Assembly: GCA_964633445.1 (NCBI GenBank)
Contig: CAZWFW010000001.1
Location: 1 to 64,000, forward strand
Direction: 5' to 3'
Source of the DNA: CAZWFW01 sp964633445
GTDB taxonomy: Archaea; Undinarchaeota; CAZWFW01
DNA: 64,000 nucleotides
Position numbers and translations under genes: made by a program
The notes under the pieces: model-generated
Seen by the model: the letters and a program-made list of their open reading frames with translations, nothing else
Told to the model about the DNA's origin: nothing
Databases searched by the model: none
Shown: one piece after another, positions 44,647 to 54,135 of the stretch
How the letters are laid out: every line of letters begins with the position of its first letter
Position numbering within the stretch: position 1 is the first letter of the stretch

Positions 44647-45699
44647 ATGATAAACAAAAAAGTAAGATTGATAGAGTTTTCAAAATTTGACAAATGTACG
44701 ACTGTTTATGAAACCTCTAGGCGAATTCCATTATTCAAGACATTAATTTCCAATAAATGCATAAATAATTGCTTATATTGCGCATTCAGAAGAGATAGAA
44801 GATGCGAGAGGATGGAGTTTAACAATGAGGAAATTGTGAAATTGACTTTTCTGTTAAAAAATAAGGGTTTAATAAGGGGCGTATTCTTTAGCTCAAGCGT
44901 TGATAGAGACCCTGATGCGACAACTCAGAAACTTGTTAGCATTTCTATGGAACTTAGAAAGAAAGGATTTAGTGATTACATACACCTTAGGCTGATGCCT
45001 GGTTGCAGCAAAGATCTGATAAAAACAGCTTTATGCCTAGCAGATAGAGTTGGCATAAATGTTGAGGCTCCAAAGGGCGTTTTCAGCGAAATTTGTCCAG
45101 ATATAGACCTCAAATACGACATTATCAAAAGATTTCAAATTATGTTTAAATTAAAGAAAAAGTTAGGTGTTAAGACCGACATTGACACTCAGTTTGTCGT
45201 TGGAGCAGGTAACGAGACTGATAAAGAAATTCTTCTAACAACTTACAGACTTTATAGGAAGTTCAATCTTAAAATTATTTACTTCAGCCCATTCGAACCT
45301 GTGAGGGGGACTCCCCTGGAGAATAGGAAGGTCTGCGAAAAGAAAAGGATTTTAAGGTTGTATCAGGCAAGCTTCCTAATAAGAGATTATGGAATAAGAA
45401 TTAGGAATTTGCTTGATATTCTGGAGAATGACATGCTACCTGATGAAGATCCTAAGGTGCTGATTGCAAGGGGTATGGGCATCTTTCCTATAGACCTAAA
45501 TAATGCAAGCATAAAGGAATTAATGTTTTTACCTGGAGTTGGAAAATTTACTGCGAGAGAAATAGTAAAATTGAGGGAGAAAAAGAGAATTGAAAAACCT
45601 GGAGATTTACTTAGCATCATGAGCGTTGAAAAAATAAGGAAAATTACACCCTTTGCAAAATTTAGATATGCTCAAAGAAAGCTAATAGAAGACTACTGA
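44647..45699 (+). CDS. Radical SAM protein with C-terminal helix-hairpin-helix (COG4277-like)
   Basis: 350 residues. The [4Fe-4S] motif [10 protein letters not shown] (CxxxCxxC) lies at residues 37-44, in a TIM-barrel radical SAM domain with [29 protein letters not shown] and [16 protein letters not shown]. The C-terminus has a DNA-binding HhH unit: [39 protein letters not shown]. The set fits the 'putative DNA modification/repair radical SAM' group. In many bacteria this is encoded beside a uracil-DNA glycosylase-like protein, which is not present here. The reaction is unknown. Confidence 0.85.
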   Translation: MINKKVRLIEFSKFDKCTTVYETSRRIPLFKTLISNKCINNCLYCAFRRDRRCERMEFNNEEIVKLTFLLKNKGLIRGVFFSSSVDRDPDATTQKLVSISMELRKKGFSDYIHLRLMPGCSKDLIKTALCLADRVGINVEAPKGVFSEICPDIDLKYDIIKRFQIMFKLKKKLGVKTDIDTQFVVGAGNETDKEILLTTYRLYRKFNLKIIYFSPFEPVRGTPLENRKVCEKKRILRLYQASFLIRDYGIRIRNLLDILENDMLPDEDPKVLIARGMGIFPIDLNNASIKELMFLPGVGKFTAREIVKLREKKRIEKPGDLLSIMSVEKIRKITPFAKFRYAQRKLIEDY

Positions 45700-46007
45700 T
45701 ATTCTCGCCAAGTATACTTACATTTTGTGCATCTGAAGAATCTTGTTTCAGGCTCATCCGCAGCTCTTGTTTGCTGTGTCCAGTAATATGCTTCGTTATG
45801 ACCACATTTAGGACACTCAACTTTTGTTTTTGGTAGAAGCTCCACATCTTTAACAATTGCCAGTTCGTCTCTTTCTTCTTTCTTTATCTTTCCAGAGATG
45901 GTATACTCCTCTTTATCAAATTTACTTTCCTTATATCCGCATTTCCTGCAAACTAGTTCATCTCCCTTTGGGAACATCATGCTACCACACTTAGGACAAA
46001 ACTTCAT
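45693..46007 (-). CDS. tfs: Transcription factor S (TFIIS/RpoM-like)
   Basis: Rescues backtracked RNA polymerase by stimulating transcript cleavage. 104 residues with two zinc ribbons: [20 protein letters not shown] (CKxCG) and [31 protein letters not shown]. The tip of the second keeps Asp-Glu in [11 protein letters not shown], the acidic pair needed for cleavage. Its 3' end overlaps the end of the convergent radical SAM gene by seven bases. Confidence 0.95.
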   Translation of the reverse strand: MKFCPKCGSMMFPKGDELVCRKCGYKESKFDKEEYTISGKIKKEERDELAIVKDVELLPKTKVECPKCGHNEAYYWTQQTRAADEPETRFFRCTKCKYTWREYQ

Positions 46008-46048
46008 TGTTCCACAAAAAGGATAGTATTAGAGAAGTATATTTAAAA

Positions 46049-46528
46049 TTATTTTCTAAGCAAGAAGGTGATTATTTCTGAAAAAATTACCTTAACCCAA
46101 CCAATGTAGGGTATTCTAAAAACAACTCTACCCAAAACCATGTTTGGGTTCACTGGTGGAGATATTCCTACATCCTGATCTGCAGCTGGATTATTATCTC
46201 CTCTAGTTATAAAATATCCCTCATTGGTAATATTAATAACTCTGTGAACAATTCTCATGCCACTTGGTGCCTTATAAACAATTATATCACCAATTTTTAT
46301 GTCCTGAGGGTCTACCCCTTTAACAATTAGCACATCACCTTTATGAATAGCGGGATACATGCTATTAGACATAACAGCTACCAAAGGCGTCTCCGTTTTT
46401 AGAGCGTAACCTAAGGCATGATTGAAAGTGAAACTAAAAACTATGGCGAAAGCTATCCAGAATATCCAACTTTTCAACTCCTCTTTATCAATTTTTAATA
46501 CAATTCTCAAGTCCAACACCCCTTGCAA
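46049..46528 (-). CDS. Signal peptidase I (archaeal S26B type)
   Basis: Cleaves signal peptides from exported proteins. 159 residues: N-terminal helix (IFWIAFAIVFSFTFNHALGY), box B MSNSMYPAIHKGDVLIVKGV with the catalytic Ser, box D MRIVHRVINI with His in place of bacterial Lys, box E YFITRGDNNPAADQDVGISP, and a C-terminal helix. The frame overlaps the DUF99 gene by 41 bases. A TTG six bases after a GGGGTG sequence (about 46513) is a more likely start than the first TTG. Confidence 0.92.
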   Translation of the reverse strand: MQGVLDLRIVLKIDKEELKSWIFWIAFAIVFSFTFNHALGYALKTETPLVAVMSNSMYPAIHKGDVLIVKGVDPQDIKIGDIIVYKAPSGMRIVHRVINITNEGYFITRGDNNPAADQDVGISPPVNPNMVLGRVVFRIPYIGWVKVIFSEIITFLLRK

Positions 46529-47084
46529 TTATATGAGCAACTCTTATTGGCTCTGGTATAAGGCTTCTGGTTGCACTCAGCCTTGTTATGTTTATTGCAT
46601 CCTCCAAATAAATTCCCTTTGTTTGGATATAAATATATTTAGCAGGTCTTACGGCAACTTTATAAATTTCACCGGCCTTCTGAATCATACGCCACCTGAT
46701 TTCTGCGTCCTTAAAATTATTGAACAAGGCCTTTCTAATTTTTTTAAAGTTTGGTTTATCTCGCATAACGACTATAACGGGCAAATTCGTATTTTTATAA
46801 ATTTCCTCGATATCCATAACATTAAAGCCAGCATATGTTATACCATCAAGCATAATAACTCTTAGCTGCTCCTTGTGATTGCTTTTGTTAATAACCTCGA
46901 TAAGTTTTTGCGTAGCATCTAATCCATCAACAGTTATCTTTGTTGCTAACAACCCATCAAGCCACAAACCCCCTCTGAAAATGGTGCAAATAAGAAAAGT
47001 CTTCTCATGATTTTTATTAAAAGGCCCATCATCAACGCCCAAAATTCTAATTTCAGGCTTTGCCTCTATTCTTTTGTAGCTCAT
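46488..47084 (-). CDS. DUF99 family protein
   Basis: About 198 residues. The family signature ILGVDDGPF is at residues 13-21. GGLWLDGLLATKITVDGLDA, VIMLDGITYAGFNVMDIEEI and LPVIVVMRDKPN follow. DUF99 has an endonuclease V-like fold with unknown function. I chose the ATG at 47084 (MSYKRIEAKPEIRIL), which has a GGAA sequence upstream; an in-frame ATG at 47102 also exists. It overlaps rpoL upstream and the signal peptidase gene downstream, so the three are tightly coupled. Confidence 0.88.
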   Translation of the reverse strand: MSYKRIEAKPEIRILGVDDGPFNKNHEKTFLICTIFRGGLWLDGLLATKITVDGLDATQKLIEVINKSNHKEQLRVIMLDGITYAGFNVMDIEEIYKNTNLPVIVVMRDKPNFKKIRKALFNNFKDAEIRWRMIQKAGEIYKVAVRPAKYIYIQTKGIYLEDAINITRLSATRSLIPEPIRVAHIIARGVGLENCIKN

Positions 47085-47343
47085 TATTAAATTCCTTTTC
47101 AAATTCCTTAATTTGTTTTCTTAAAGACTTTATAGTCCTTAGTAAAGCTTCCTTAGCATCCTCCTTACATACCAAGTAAAGCCGAGGATTTGAGAGATAC
47201 GGGTGATCAATAACATAACTTGCCACTTTAACGTCTTTATCCCTATGCAAAGCCTCTCTAAGCAAATTTGCAAGTGTATGTGTCTCCCCCTCAAGTTCAA
47301 TCTCCAACTTATTCTTTTTTATCTCCAAAACCTTAACTTTCAT
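47053..47343 (-). CDS. rpoL: DNA-directed RNA polymerase subunit L (Rpb11)
   Basis: 96 residues with the alpha/Rpb11 dimerisation motif GETHTLANLLREALHRDKDV, then VASYVIDHPYLSNPRLYLVC, and a C-terminal helix of the usual length. It pairs with Rpb3/RpoD in the polymerase. The TATA-like sequence and the adjacent ksgA stop (18 bases upstream) allow either its own promoter or read-through. Confidence 0.95.
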   Translation of the reverse strand: MKVKVLEIKKNKLEIELEGETHTLANLLREALHRDKDVKVASYVIDHPYLSNPRLYLVCKEDAKEALLRTIKSLRKQIKEFEKEFNNELQKNRGKA

Positions 47344-47361
47344 GATAATTGGAAATTCATA

Positions 47362-48114
47362 CTATGTAATATAAATTTTTATTCTCTCATATATACTTCT
47401 TAACTCCTCTATAGAAAGGGAATAAACTTTTCTATGTAGAATTTCATCATCAAAAGGTAAACGAACTCTATATGCAGCCTCAAAAGCATTTTTTAGTGTT
47501 TTTCTTCTGTAGCAGAAAACTTTGTCAACGAATCTGCCGAAATCATTGTCAAGAATTCTTTTAGATTTCGGTTCTATAAGAACTATAGCTGAAAATACTT
47601 TTGGAACGGGTCTAAAATTTCTTGGATGGATAAATCTCAATATTTTCCCTTCGGCAAGCATATTAAATTTGACTGAGAGTCTACCATAATTAGGCATACC
47701 TGGTTTAGCTATCATCTTCTCAGCAAATTCTTTTTGAAACATTAAAACTCCTAGCTCAAAATCGTAGCTCAAAATTTTAAAAAGTAGTTTGGAGGATATT
47801 GAATAGGGAATGTTGGATACCACTTTATTAAATTTTGGGAAATTAACTTTAAGAGCATCTCCCAAAATTACCTCTAAATTCTTAGCATCTTTAAACCTAT
47901 TTTTTAGATATTCTACCAATAACCTATCTTTTTCTATTACAATAACTTTCCTAGCTTTCCTGATGAGATATTTTGTTAGTATTCCTCTCCCTGCCCCTAT
48001 CTCAAAAACTGTGTCCTTCTTATTCACATTTGCATACTTAACTTGCTTTTTTGCAATATTTTCGTTAATCAAAAATACTTGTCCTAGCTTTTTAGCTCTA
48101 TAATTCCTTGGCAT
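47362..48114 (-). CDS. ksgA: 16S rRNA adenine dimethyltransferase KsgA/Dim1
   Basis: Dimethylates two adjacent adenines in the 3' helix of 16S rRNA during small-subunit assembly. 250 residues: LGQVFLINENIAKKQVKYAN, SAM-binding FEIGAGRGILTKYL, motif II VIVIEKDRLLVEYL, GDALKVNFP, catalytic VVSNIPYSISSKLL, and FRPVPKVFSAIVLIEPK. It overlaps the DUF655 gene by 17 bases, the standard archaeal neighbourhood. Confidence 0.95.
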   Translation of the reverse strand: MPRNYRAKKLGQVFLINENIAKKQVKYANVNKKDTVFEIGAGRGILTKYLIRKARKVIVIEKDRLLVEYLKNRFKDAKNLEVILGDALKVNFPKFNKVVSNIPYSISSKLLFKILSYDFELGVLMFQKEFAEKMIAKPGMPNYGRLSVKFNMLAEGKILRFIHPRNFRPVPKVFSAIVLIEPKSKRILDNDFGRFVDKVFCYRRKTLKNAFEAAYRVRLPFDDEILHRKVYSLSIEELRSIYERIKIYIT

Positions 48115-48688
48115 CTAGCATGCCAGGTCTCTTCTTAAATTTAGGCGTAAAAACGTAGTATCTTGTTTCACCCGTAAGCTCTTTAAGGATTCTTTCAATG
48201 ATCATCTTCCTAGGATCAGGTACCAGCTTTAGTCTTCTCTTTATATCTTCGAAGCTTTCAAAAGGCTTTTTTTCTCTTTCCTCTATTATCTTCTTCATAT
48301 GTTGCTTCCCTATACCAGGTAATAGTTCCAAAGCATGCAACCTTGGTGTTATTGGCCCTGCTTTATTGAAAAACTCTATAAACCTCTCCTCATTCTTCTT
48401 AACCAGCTCCTCAACAACATACTTTAACTCCCCCTCCGCAGCTGGTGTTAGCTCTTGTCTTGTTAATCTTCTCTTTATATGCTTAATTTTGTCTCTAATA
48501 CCCTCCCCAATATATACTCTTTCGTGTAATTCTAAAGTTGTACCTTCTTTAGGGATTACCTCAAGTAAAACAAAATTTTGCTCCGTAATTACCTGAGCTA
48601 TTGGTTTTTTTAGATGAGGTGGTCTAGTATCAGTAGGGTACCCTTCAGGTAAAAAATCTAAAACTATAGCATATTCGTCCTTTGGCAT
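48098..48688 (-). CDS. DUF655 protein (HhH-containing, L21e-Rpb4-KsgA neighbourhood)
   Basis: 196 residues from the ATG at 48688, chosen because a GGTGGGG site lies directly upstream. It opens MPKDEYAIVLDFLPEGYPTD, has an OB-like part (VLLEVIPKEGTTLELHERVY), and a helix-hairpin-helix region (LHALELLPGIGKQHMKKIIE). The DUF655 family lies between Rpb4 and KsgA in most archaea and probably binds RNA or DNA; its role is not known. Confidence 0.92.
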   Translation of the reverse strand: MPKDEYAIVLDFLPEGYPTDTRPPHLKKPIAQVITEQNFVLLEVIPKEGTTLELHERVYIGEGIRDKIKHIKRRLTRQELTPAAEGELKYVVEELVKKNEERFIEFFNKAGPITPRLHALELLPGIGKQHMKKIIEEREKKPFESFEDIKRRLKLVPDPRKMIIERILKELTGETRYYVFTPKFKKRPGMLDAKEL

Positions 48689-48706
48689 TATCCCCACCTA
48701 AAATTT

Positions 48707-49039
48707 TTAACTCGATTTTAGAACGCTATTAACAGCCTCAAGTATCTTATTTATATCTTCTTGCTTTAACTTGTATCTCTCTCTAGCGAAAATTATTCTG
48801 ACATCATCAGCATCTTTCGGTAAGATATCAACAATCTTTGCTGCAACCTTCTCATCATATCCCAGTTCTAAAATTTTCTTCTTTAATTGTTTTGCTTTTG
48901 ATAATTCTAGTTTAGCATATTTTTCTGCGTAATCCAATGCTAGTTTTTGATAATCATTCAGATTTTCTAAGGAATTAAGCATATCTGCAACCTCTGCTAA
49001 ACTTAACACCTTTTCTTTAACAACTTTTTTCCCAATCAT
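48707..49039 (-). CDS. rpoF: DNA-directed RNA polymerase subunit F (Rpb4)
   Basis: 110 residues. Archaeal Rpb4 forms the stalk with Rpb7. It opens MIGKKVVKEKVLSLAEVADM, followed by DYQKLALDYAEKYAKLELSK and the C-terminal ARERYKLKQEDINKILEAVN of the HRDC-like fold. The start overlaps the rpl21e stop (ATGA). Confidence 0.92.
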   Translation of the reverse strand: MIGKKVVKEKVLSLAEVADMLNSLENLNDYQKLALDYAEKYAKLELSKAKQLKKKILELGYDEKVAAKIVDILPKDADDVRIIFARERYKLKQEDINKILEAVNSVLKSS

Positions 49040-49332
49040 CTAACCTTCACAAGCTTTAAATGTTCTGGTAATGCGATAATCTTTTTTATCGTATTCCCAT
49101 CCTTCACCTCAATAACATACGCTCTTCCTCTTTTCTCTACAACTTTACCTGTTCTTCCATAAAACCTTGGATGTGGCATTCCCTTGTGTATGCTAGGGTC
49201 AATTTTTATGGCTACATAATCTCCAACATTAAATTCTTGAAGGGCTTTTGTAACATAGATTTTCCCCTTCTCTCTAACCCCCTTGCGAAGCTTTTTTCGC
49301 GTTTTTCTTCTAAAACCTTTTGATCTTCTCAT
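49036..49332 (-). CDS. rpl21e: 50S ribosomal protein L21e
   Basis: 98 residues, normal length. It opens MRRSKGFRRKTRKKLRKGVR and has VGDYVAIKIDPSIHKGMPHP, then RFYGRTGKVVEKRGRAYVIE, the SH3-like barrel of L21e. First gene of the L21e-Rpb4-DUF655-KsgA run. Confidence 0.96.
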   Translation of the reverse strand: MRRSKGFRRKTRKKLRKGVREKGKIYVTKALQEFNVGDYVAIKIDPSIHKGMPHPRFYGRTGKVVEKRGRAYVIEVKDGNTIKKIIALPEHLKLVKVR

Positions 49333-49400
49333 TTTTTAAAATAATAGAAAAACTTATAAATATACATTACTTTCAGATAGTTTTTGAAACTTCTTAAAAA

Positions 49401-49790
49401 TCAGCCACTTCCCTCCTCTGGTAGTTCCTCAGCTGCCAAAACTTTTCTAATAACTTCTATAACTGCAGATGGTTCAAAGGGTTTAACAACGTAATCCTCC
49501 GCTCCTAAATCTAAAGCCTTCTTTATAATTGCATCCTGACCAACTGCAGAAACCATAATAACTTTTATTTCTGGAAACTCTCCCTTTATTTCTTTAAGTG
49601 TTTCAATACCATCTTTTCCCTCCATTATAATATCAAGCATAACTAGTTCTGGTTTTTCAATCTTGACTTTTGCAATAGCCTCATCACCAGATCCTGCTTC
49701 AATAATATCAGAGTAACCCTCCTTCTCAAGTATTCCTCTAAGGACTCTTCTCATAAACTTGGAGTCATCAACTATTAGTACTTTGACCAT
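49401..49790 (-). CDS. cheY: CheY-type response regulator
   Basis: 129 residues, a single receiver domain. The acidic pocket is DD (VLIVDDSKFMRRVL), the phosphorylation site Asp in LVMLDIIMEGKDGIETL, Thr/Ser in VIMVSAVGQDA and Lys in YVVKPFEPSAVIEV. It would carry the chemotaxis signal from CheA to the motility motor. CheA is not in the window. It lies 156 bases downstream of cheW. Confidence 0.94.
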   Translation of the reverse strand: MVKVLIVDDSKFMRRVLRGILEKEGYSDIIEAGSGDEAIAKVKIEKPELVMLDIIMEGKDGIETLKEIKGEFPEIKVIMVSAVGQDAIIKKALDLGAEDYVVKPFEPSAVIEVIRKVLAAEELPEEGSG

Positions 49791-49946
49791 TTTCCTAAGA
49801 GTTTTATTGTAAATAAATTATACTTAAATTGTTCTACACCTTCGTATGAATCTTTTTTCTTCACATAGGCTGCAACATCTATTACAATGTATGCTTTAAT
49901 CTACTATATATATGCTTTTCGGTTACTCTCTCTTGTGTGTGAAGTA

Positions 49947-50417
49947 TTATTGAGGTGTTGTTAAACTACTTAGTTTTTCGAGCTCCTTAGGCGAAAGAAT
50001 TTTTTTTACATCAATTATAAGAATTATTTTCTTATCTATGGTTATGACTCCTGTCAAATACTTCGCTGAAATTAAAGATGTTAAAACTTGAGGAACTGGT
50101 TTTATTTCCTTTTTCGGAACTCTGATTATCTCGGAAACACCGTCTACAATTATTCCAACAAAAGATTCTTTCTCTACCTCAACAATTATAATATTACTAC
50201 CCTTTTTCTTACTTTCAACGTTAAATCTCTTCTTTAAATCTATAACAGGAATTATGTCACCACGCAAATTAATTAACCCTTCAACAAATTCTGGAACATT
50301 TGGCACCTTTGTTACCTCTTCTCTCACAATTATTTCCTTAGCTTGAAGTATATCCATAGCGTATTCTTCATCCTCCAATTTAAAGACTATAAGTTGCGCT
50401 TCCTCGCTTCCAACCAT
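49947..50417 (-). CDS. cheW: Chemotaxis coupling protein CheW
   Basis: 156 residues of the CheW fold: LIVFKLEDEEYAMDILQAKE, ITKVPNVPEFVEGLINLRGD (here VTKVPNVPEFVEGLINLRGD), IIPVIDLKKRF and VGIIVDGVSEIIRV. It links chemoreceptors to the kinase CheA. It starts six bases after the stop of the receptor gene, so receptor and coupler are made together. Confidence 0.95.
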   Translation of the reverse strand: MVGSEEAQLIVFKLEDEEYAMDILQAKEIIVREEVTKVPNVPEFVEGLINLRGDIIPVIDLKKRFNVESKKKGSNIIIVEVEKESFVGIIVDGVSEIIRVPKKEIKPVPQVLTSLISAKYLTGVITIDKKIILIIDVKKILSPKELEKLSSLTTPQ

Positions 50418-50423
50418 TTTTAT

Positions 50424-51545
50424 TTATTTTTTAAATTTTCTAATCTCCTCTAATTTTTTGCTGAATTCCTTTAGAGAATTAGCAAATCCCTCAACACTTG
50501 CTGTAACTTCCTCAGCCCCAGCTGCGTTCTCTTCAGCTGCTGCAGCAATTTCTGTTATTGTTGTCGAAACTTGTTGTATATTTTTAGCTTGTTGTTGTTG
50601 GGATGCAGAAACTTGCTGCATTTGTGCAGCAATTCTCTGAATGGCTTCAGCAATAGTTCTAAATGCTAGTAAAGCATTAGCAGATGTTTTGACAGCCTTT
50701 GTAACACTACTTTTGGCTATTCCTGCAGATTCTACAGATTTAGCGCTATAAGTTTGTATTTCTCCAAGTAAATCGGAAATTTTTGTTGCAGCAACTCTTG
50801 AATTTTCAGCCAACTTTCTAATCTCATCAGCAACTACTGCGAATCCTCTACCAGCTTCACCAGCTCTTGCAGCTTCTATAGCAGCATTTAATGCTAGTAA
50901 GTTAGTTTGTAATGATATATCTTTTATAGTTTCGACAATTTTTCCAATTTCCTGACTTTTACCACCCAAATTTTTAATTATATCAGAAAGCTCCACAACA
51001 ATTTTCTCGCTATTTTTAAGCTCCTCTATAGCTTTTTCAGCGCCTTCCTTACCCCTAGTAGCACTTTTACTTATATCAACTGCAAGTTTTTCTGCTTTCT
51101 GAATACTTGAGCTAATTTGTTGTGAAGCTGCTGAAAGCTCTATAATTGCTTTTCTAATGTCCTCAATTTGAATAGATTGATTTTGAGCATTTTTTGCCAT
51201 TTGCTGAGTAACAGCATTAATTTCCTTGGAAACATCGACAATATTTGAAAAAGACTTCATCATCTTTTCTATTTCGCTGGAAATACCTTCTTTTACTTTC
51301 ACTTCAATAGAGTCTAAAACATCGTTTAAAGCTTGTGCAAAAACTTTGAAATTAGGATCGGGAATCTCATCTGGGTTTACTCTTGCCTTTATATTTCCCT
51401 CCTTGTATATTCTAAGCAAAACTTCACATATCTTACCAATACTTTCACTAATTTCAGAGGCTACTCTTCCCACTTCCTCAGGTTTGTTAACATGTTCAAA
51501 AACTTTAGCTTTTAACTCGTTTATGTCCAAAAATTTCTCAGTCAT
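50424..51545 (-). CDS. Soluble methyl-accepting chemotaxis protein
   Basis: 373 residues. There is no membrane helix, so it senses something inside the cell. The N-terminal 110 residues are helical without a known sensor fold. The signalling hairpin holds the invariant tip [20 protein letters not shown], then [13 protein letters not shown]. The Gln/Ala-rich adaptation-type segments (e.g. [16 protein letters not shown] and [16 protein letters not shown] stretch [20 protein letters not shown]) lie on either side. Operon: receptor, cheW, then cheY. Confidence 0.93.
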   Translation of the reverse strand: MTEKFLDINELKAKVFEHVNKPEEVGRVASEISESIGKICEVLLRIYKEGNIKARVNPDEIPDPNFKVFAQALNDVLDSIEVKVKEGISSEIEKMMKSFSNIVDVSKEINAVTQQMAKNAQNQSIQIEDIRKAIIELSAASQQISSSIQKAEKLAVDISKSATRGKEGAEKAIEELKNSEKIVVELSDIIKNLGGKSQEIGKIVETIKDISLQTNLLALNAAIEAARAGEAGRGFAVVADEIRKLAENSRVAATKISDLLGEIQTYSAKSVESAGIAKSSVTKAVKTSANALLAFRTIAEAIQRIAAQMQQVSASQQQQAKNIQQVSTTITEIAAAAEENAAGAEEVTASVEGFANSLKEFSKKLEEIRKFKK

Positions 51546-51650
51546 TCTATTTTTTTGTTTCTTTTACATAATTTTTATCAAAGCTCAAAGGAATTACCAT
51601 CTATAAGTAATTGTTATCATCTAAAAGTTAAAAATCTTATTATCTTCATG

Positions 51651-51758
51651 TTACTTGCAAGATCCCAGTAGCCCACTCTTAACGAGAGTGGTATGCGGGG
51701 ACTGTGAGCTGGAGGGTGTATGAGCTTAGAGCGTAAAGCTCTGGGTGAATGTCTAAAC
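51651..51758 (+). ncRNA. Structured repeat copy 3 (short form)
   Basis: Begins TTACTTGCAAGATCCCAG, like copies 1 and 2, and is preceded by the same CTTCATG as copy 2. Hairpins CACTCT/AGAGTG (loop TAACG) and AGAGC/GCTCT (loop GTAAA) follow; the latter sits where the right-end hairpin of the other copies lies and is followed by GAATGTCTAAAC. It is shorter and lacks the GTGAAC-loop stem. The rest of 51546-52091 shows no gene, except that 51769-51867 reads as an open frame (ATGAAAAGA..., ending KKKYEKIYE) which may be a remnant. Confidence 0.5.
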
Positions 51759-52091
51759 TTGCAAGCCATGAAAAGATTAAGGATTGGATTGAAAGTGTGT
51801 ACGGAAAACAATCAACTCCTCTTCTAATGAAGGATCTGAAGAAAAAATATGAAAAAATATATGAATAGGAAAGTTTTGGTGGGAAAGATACTTTTTCTAA
51901 CCTTTAGGAATCTTTGGGAAATGTTAAGGCAAGTTTGAAAACAGATCAATTAGTTTTATGAATCTGCAAATCGAATGGATCTGGTGGTTTGGTTATGTGT
52001 GTTTATAATCAAAAATTATTGAAACGCAACGTATTCAATTAGGAAAAATTACTTAATTATAAAAATAAAAATTAGAGAGCTAGAAGTAAAG

Positions 52092-52829
52092 TTATTGTCC
52101 GATACTCTTAAAAATTCTTAAAAACTCCATTGGAATCACTATGGTGACATTCTTCTCCGCTGCAACCTCCGAAATTGTTTGTAAGTATCTTAAACTTGCA
52201 GCATCTACGCCAAGAATTTCAGCTGCTTGTTTTAATCTTTGCGCAGCTTGAACTTCAGCCTCAGCGGTTATTATTCTTGCCCTTCTATCTCTTTCAGCTT
52301 CTGCAGCTCTAGCCATTGCTCTATGCATCTCCTCAGGAATCTGTACATCTTTTATCTCAACCGCTGAAACTTTTACACCCCAAGGATCTGTTGCCAAATC
52401 GATTTGCTCCTGCAATACCTGATTTATTTTCTCTCTTTCAGCAAGTACCTCATCAAGCTCTGCTTTACCAACAACCGCTCTTAACGTAGTTTGAGCAATC
52501 TGGCTTGTTGCATACATGTAATCTTCAACCTTACAAACTGCTTTTTCTGCATCGAAGACTCTTGCGTATACTACTGCATTGACCTTTACTGGTACATTAT
52601 CCTTCGTAATGATTTCCTGGGGAGGCACATCAATTACAAATGTCCTCAGACTTATGATGTTTATCTTATCTATTACTGGTATAACGAATATTAATCCTGG
52701 TCCCTTAACACCGTGCAACCTTCCTAGTCTAAAAACAACTGCTCTTTCATACTCTTTTAGTATCCTAATGGCTCTGCTCACTATAAAAAGCAAGATTATT
52801 AATACTGCAATTAATGTTCCCCATCCCAT
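52092..52829 (-). CDS. SPFH/stomatin-like membrane protein
   Basis: 245 residues: one N-terminal helix ([19 protein letters not shown]), then the SPFH domain ([60 protein letters not shown] written here [17 protein letters not shown]) and a coiled coil ([20 protein letters not shown]). Forms membrane oligomers and partners with the NfeD protease encoded immediately upstream (no gap). In Pyrococcus the NfeD-type protease cuts the C-terminus of the paired stomatin. Confidence 0.94.
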   Translation of the reverse strand: MGWGTLIAVLIILLFIVSRAIRILKEYERAVVFRLGRLHGVKGPGLIFVIPVIDKINIISLRTFVIDVPPQEIITKDNVPVKVNAVVYARVFDAEKAVCKVEDYMYATSQIAQTTLRAVVGKAELDEVLAEREKINQVLQEQIDLATDPWGVKVSAVEIKDVQIPEEMHRAMARAAEAERDRRARIITAEAEVQAAQRLKQAAEILGVDAASLRYLQTISEVAAEKNVTIVIPMEFLRIFKSIGQ

Positions 52830-54089
52830 TCACATCTCCTCCACTATTAATATTAGCCCATCCTCCTTTATATCAACTATTCTAACCTTTCTCCCTTCCT
52901 CAGCCTTACCATCTTTATTTCTAAGCACAGCATTCCAAATCTCACCTTCAACCAGAACTTTACCCTCTGGTTGTAATGTCTTAATTACTTTAGCTTCCTT
53001 ACCAATCAATTCCTCCTTACCAACCTTAGGCTTACCTATCTGGGCCCTTATACCTTTATAGATTGCAAAGATGAAAAAAGCTGCAAATGTACCAACAGTT
53101 GCAAGTATTACCTCTATGGGCAAACTCGGCATCAGAGGTTCTTTTAGAAGCATTAGAGAGCCTAGTATTATTGCTACTGAAGCACCTAATGTTAATAAGC
53201 CATGAGAAGGTACAAAGAGTTCTGCAGCGAGCATAGCTGTGCCAATCATTATAAGTAAAATCGCTGCTGCGCTAACTTCAAGAGTCCCAAAGGCGTATAA
53301 AGCCAAAATTAATAGCGTTATGCCCAGAACACCACCAATTGTTATTCCTGGAATTAATAATTCAAAAATTAGGCCGTATAAACCAAGGATAAAAAGTAGA
53401 TAGGCAACAGTTGGATCCGTAATTAACCTTAGGAAGTATTCTCTTGACGTTTCTTTTATCTCGATTCTTCCTCTGGTATTTAAAGTAAAAGGCTTTCCTT
53501 TAACGGTAATGTTTTTTCCATCCAAATAATCAAGCAGGCTATCCTCGTTTTCAAAAATGCCATTTATAATGTGAGCTTTATATGCTTCATTAGCATCATA
53601 TGCTTTGCTTTCATTTATCATAACCTCTATTGCGGTAGCATTTCTATTTCTTTCCTCTGCAAATGCTTTTAACCTTGCCATATATGCCCTAGTTATTTTC
53701 TCAAGCAAAACCTCATCTTCAGCACCAACGGGATGCGCTGCACCAATTGCCGAGTTATTAGCCATTGCCGCATAATGACTTGCAATAACAATAAATGCGC
53801 CTGCTGAAAATGCTTTCTTACCCGCAGGAACATATGTGATTATAGGAATTCTCGATTCCTCAATTTTCTCGAGAATTCTGTCAGTGGCGTCTGCTGTTCC
53901 TCCTGGGGTATTAATAATTATCAATAAAGCAGCATCCTCAGAATTTGCTAAGTTTATACATCTTTCCAAATATTCAGCCACACCATGATCTATTACGCTA
54001 TCAACCTCAGCAATGTAAACTTTAGCACAGGAAGTTTTGGAAATTAAAACTAGCATTAAGGTAAAAATGAGTACTTGCTTGATCGTCAT
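52830..54089 (-). CDS. NfeD-type membrane serine protease (ClpP class)
   Basis: 419 residues: signal peptide (VLIFTLMLVLISKTSCA), ClpP-like protease domain (AALLIIINTPGGTADATDRI; catalytic Ser in KAFSAGAFIVIASHYAAMAN; SAIGAAHPVGAED; Lys probably in the INESKAYDANEAYK stretch), four membrane helices (LFILGLYGLIFELLIPGITI and following) and the C-terminal NfeD OB-fold (LIGKEAKVIKTLQPEGKVLV, VEGEIWNA). The pair with stomatin downstream is a conserved quality-control unit. Confidence 0.94.
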   Translation of the reverse strand: MTIKQVLIFTLMLVLISKTSCAKVYIAEVDSVIDHGVAEYLERCINLANSEDAALLIIINTPGGTADATDRILEKIEESRIPIITYVPAGKKAFSAGAFIVIASHYAAMANNSAIGAAHPVGAEDEVLLEKITRAYMARLKAFAEERNRNATAIEVMINESKAYDANEAYKAHIINGIFENEDSLLDYLDGKNITVKGKPFTLNTRGRIEIKETSREYFLRLITDPTVAYLLFILGLYGLIFELLIPGITIGGVLGITLLILALYAFGTLEVSAAAILLIMIGTAMLAAELFVPSHGLLTLGASVAIILGSLMLLKEPLMPSLPIEVILATVGTFAAFFIFAIYKGIRAQIGKPKVGKEELIGKEAKVIKTLQPEGKVLVEGEIWNAVLRNKDGKAEEGRKVRIVDIKEDGLILIVEEM

Positions 54090-54135
54090 AAGATTATTTA
54101 AGTGAATGGATAATATAATTTTATACTCATAGATT

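Noticed and set aside
52579..53061. Plus-strand 160-residue ORF opposite stomatin/NfeD
   Set aside because: Low-complexity antisense frame crossing two conserved genes.
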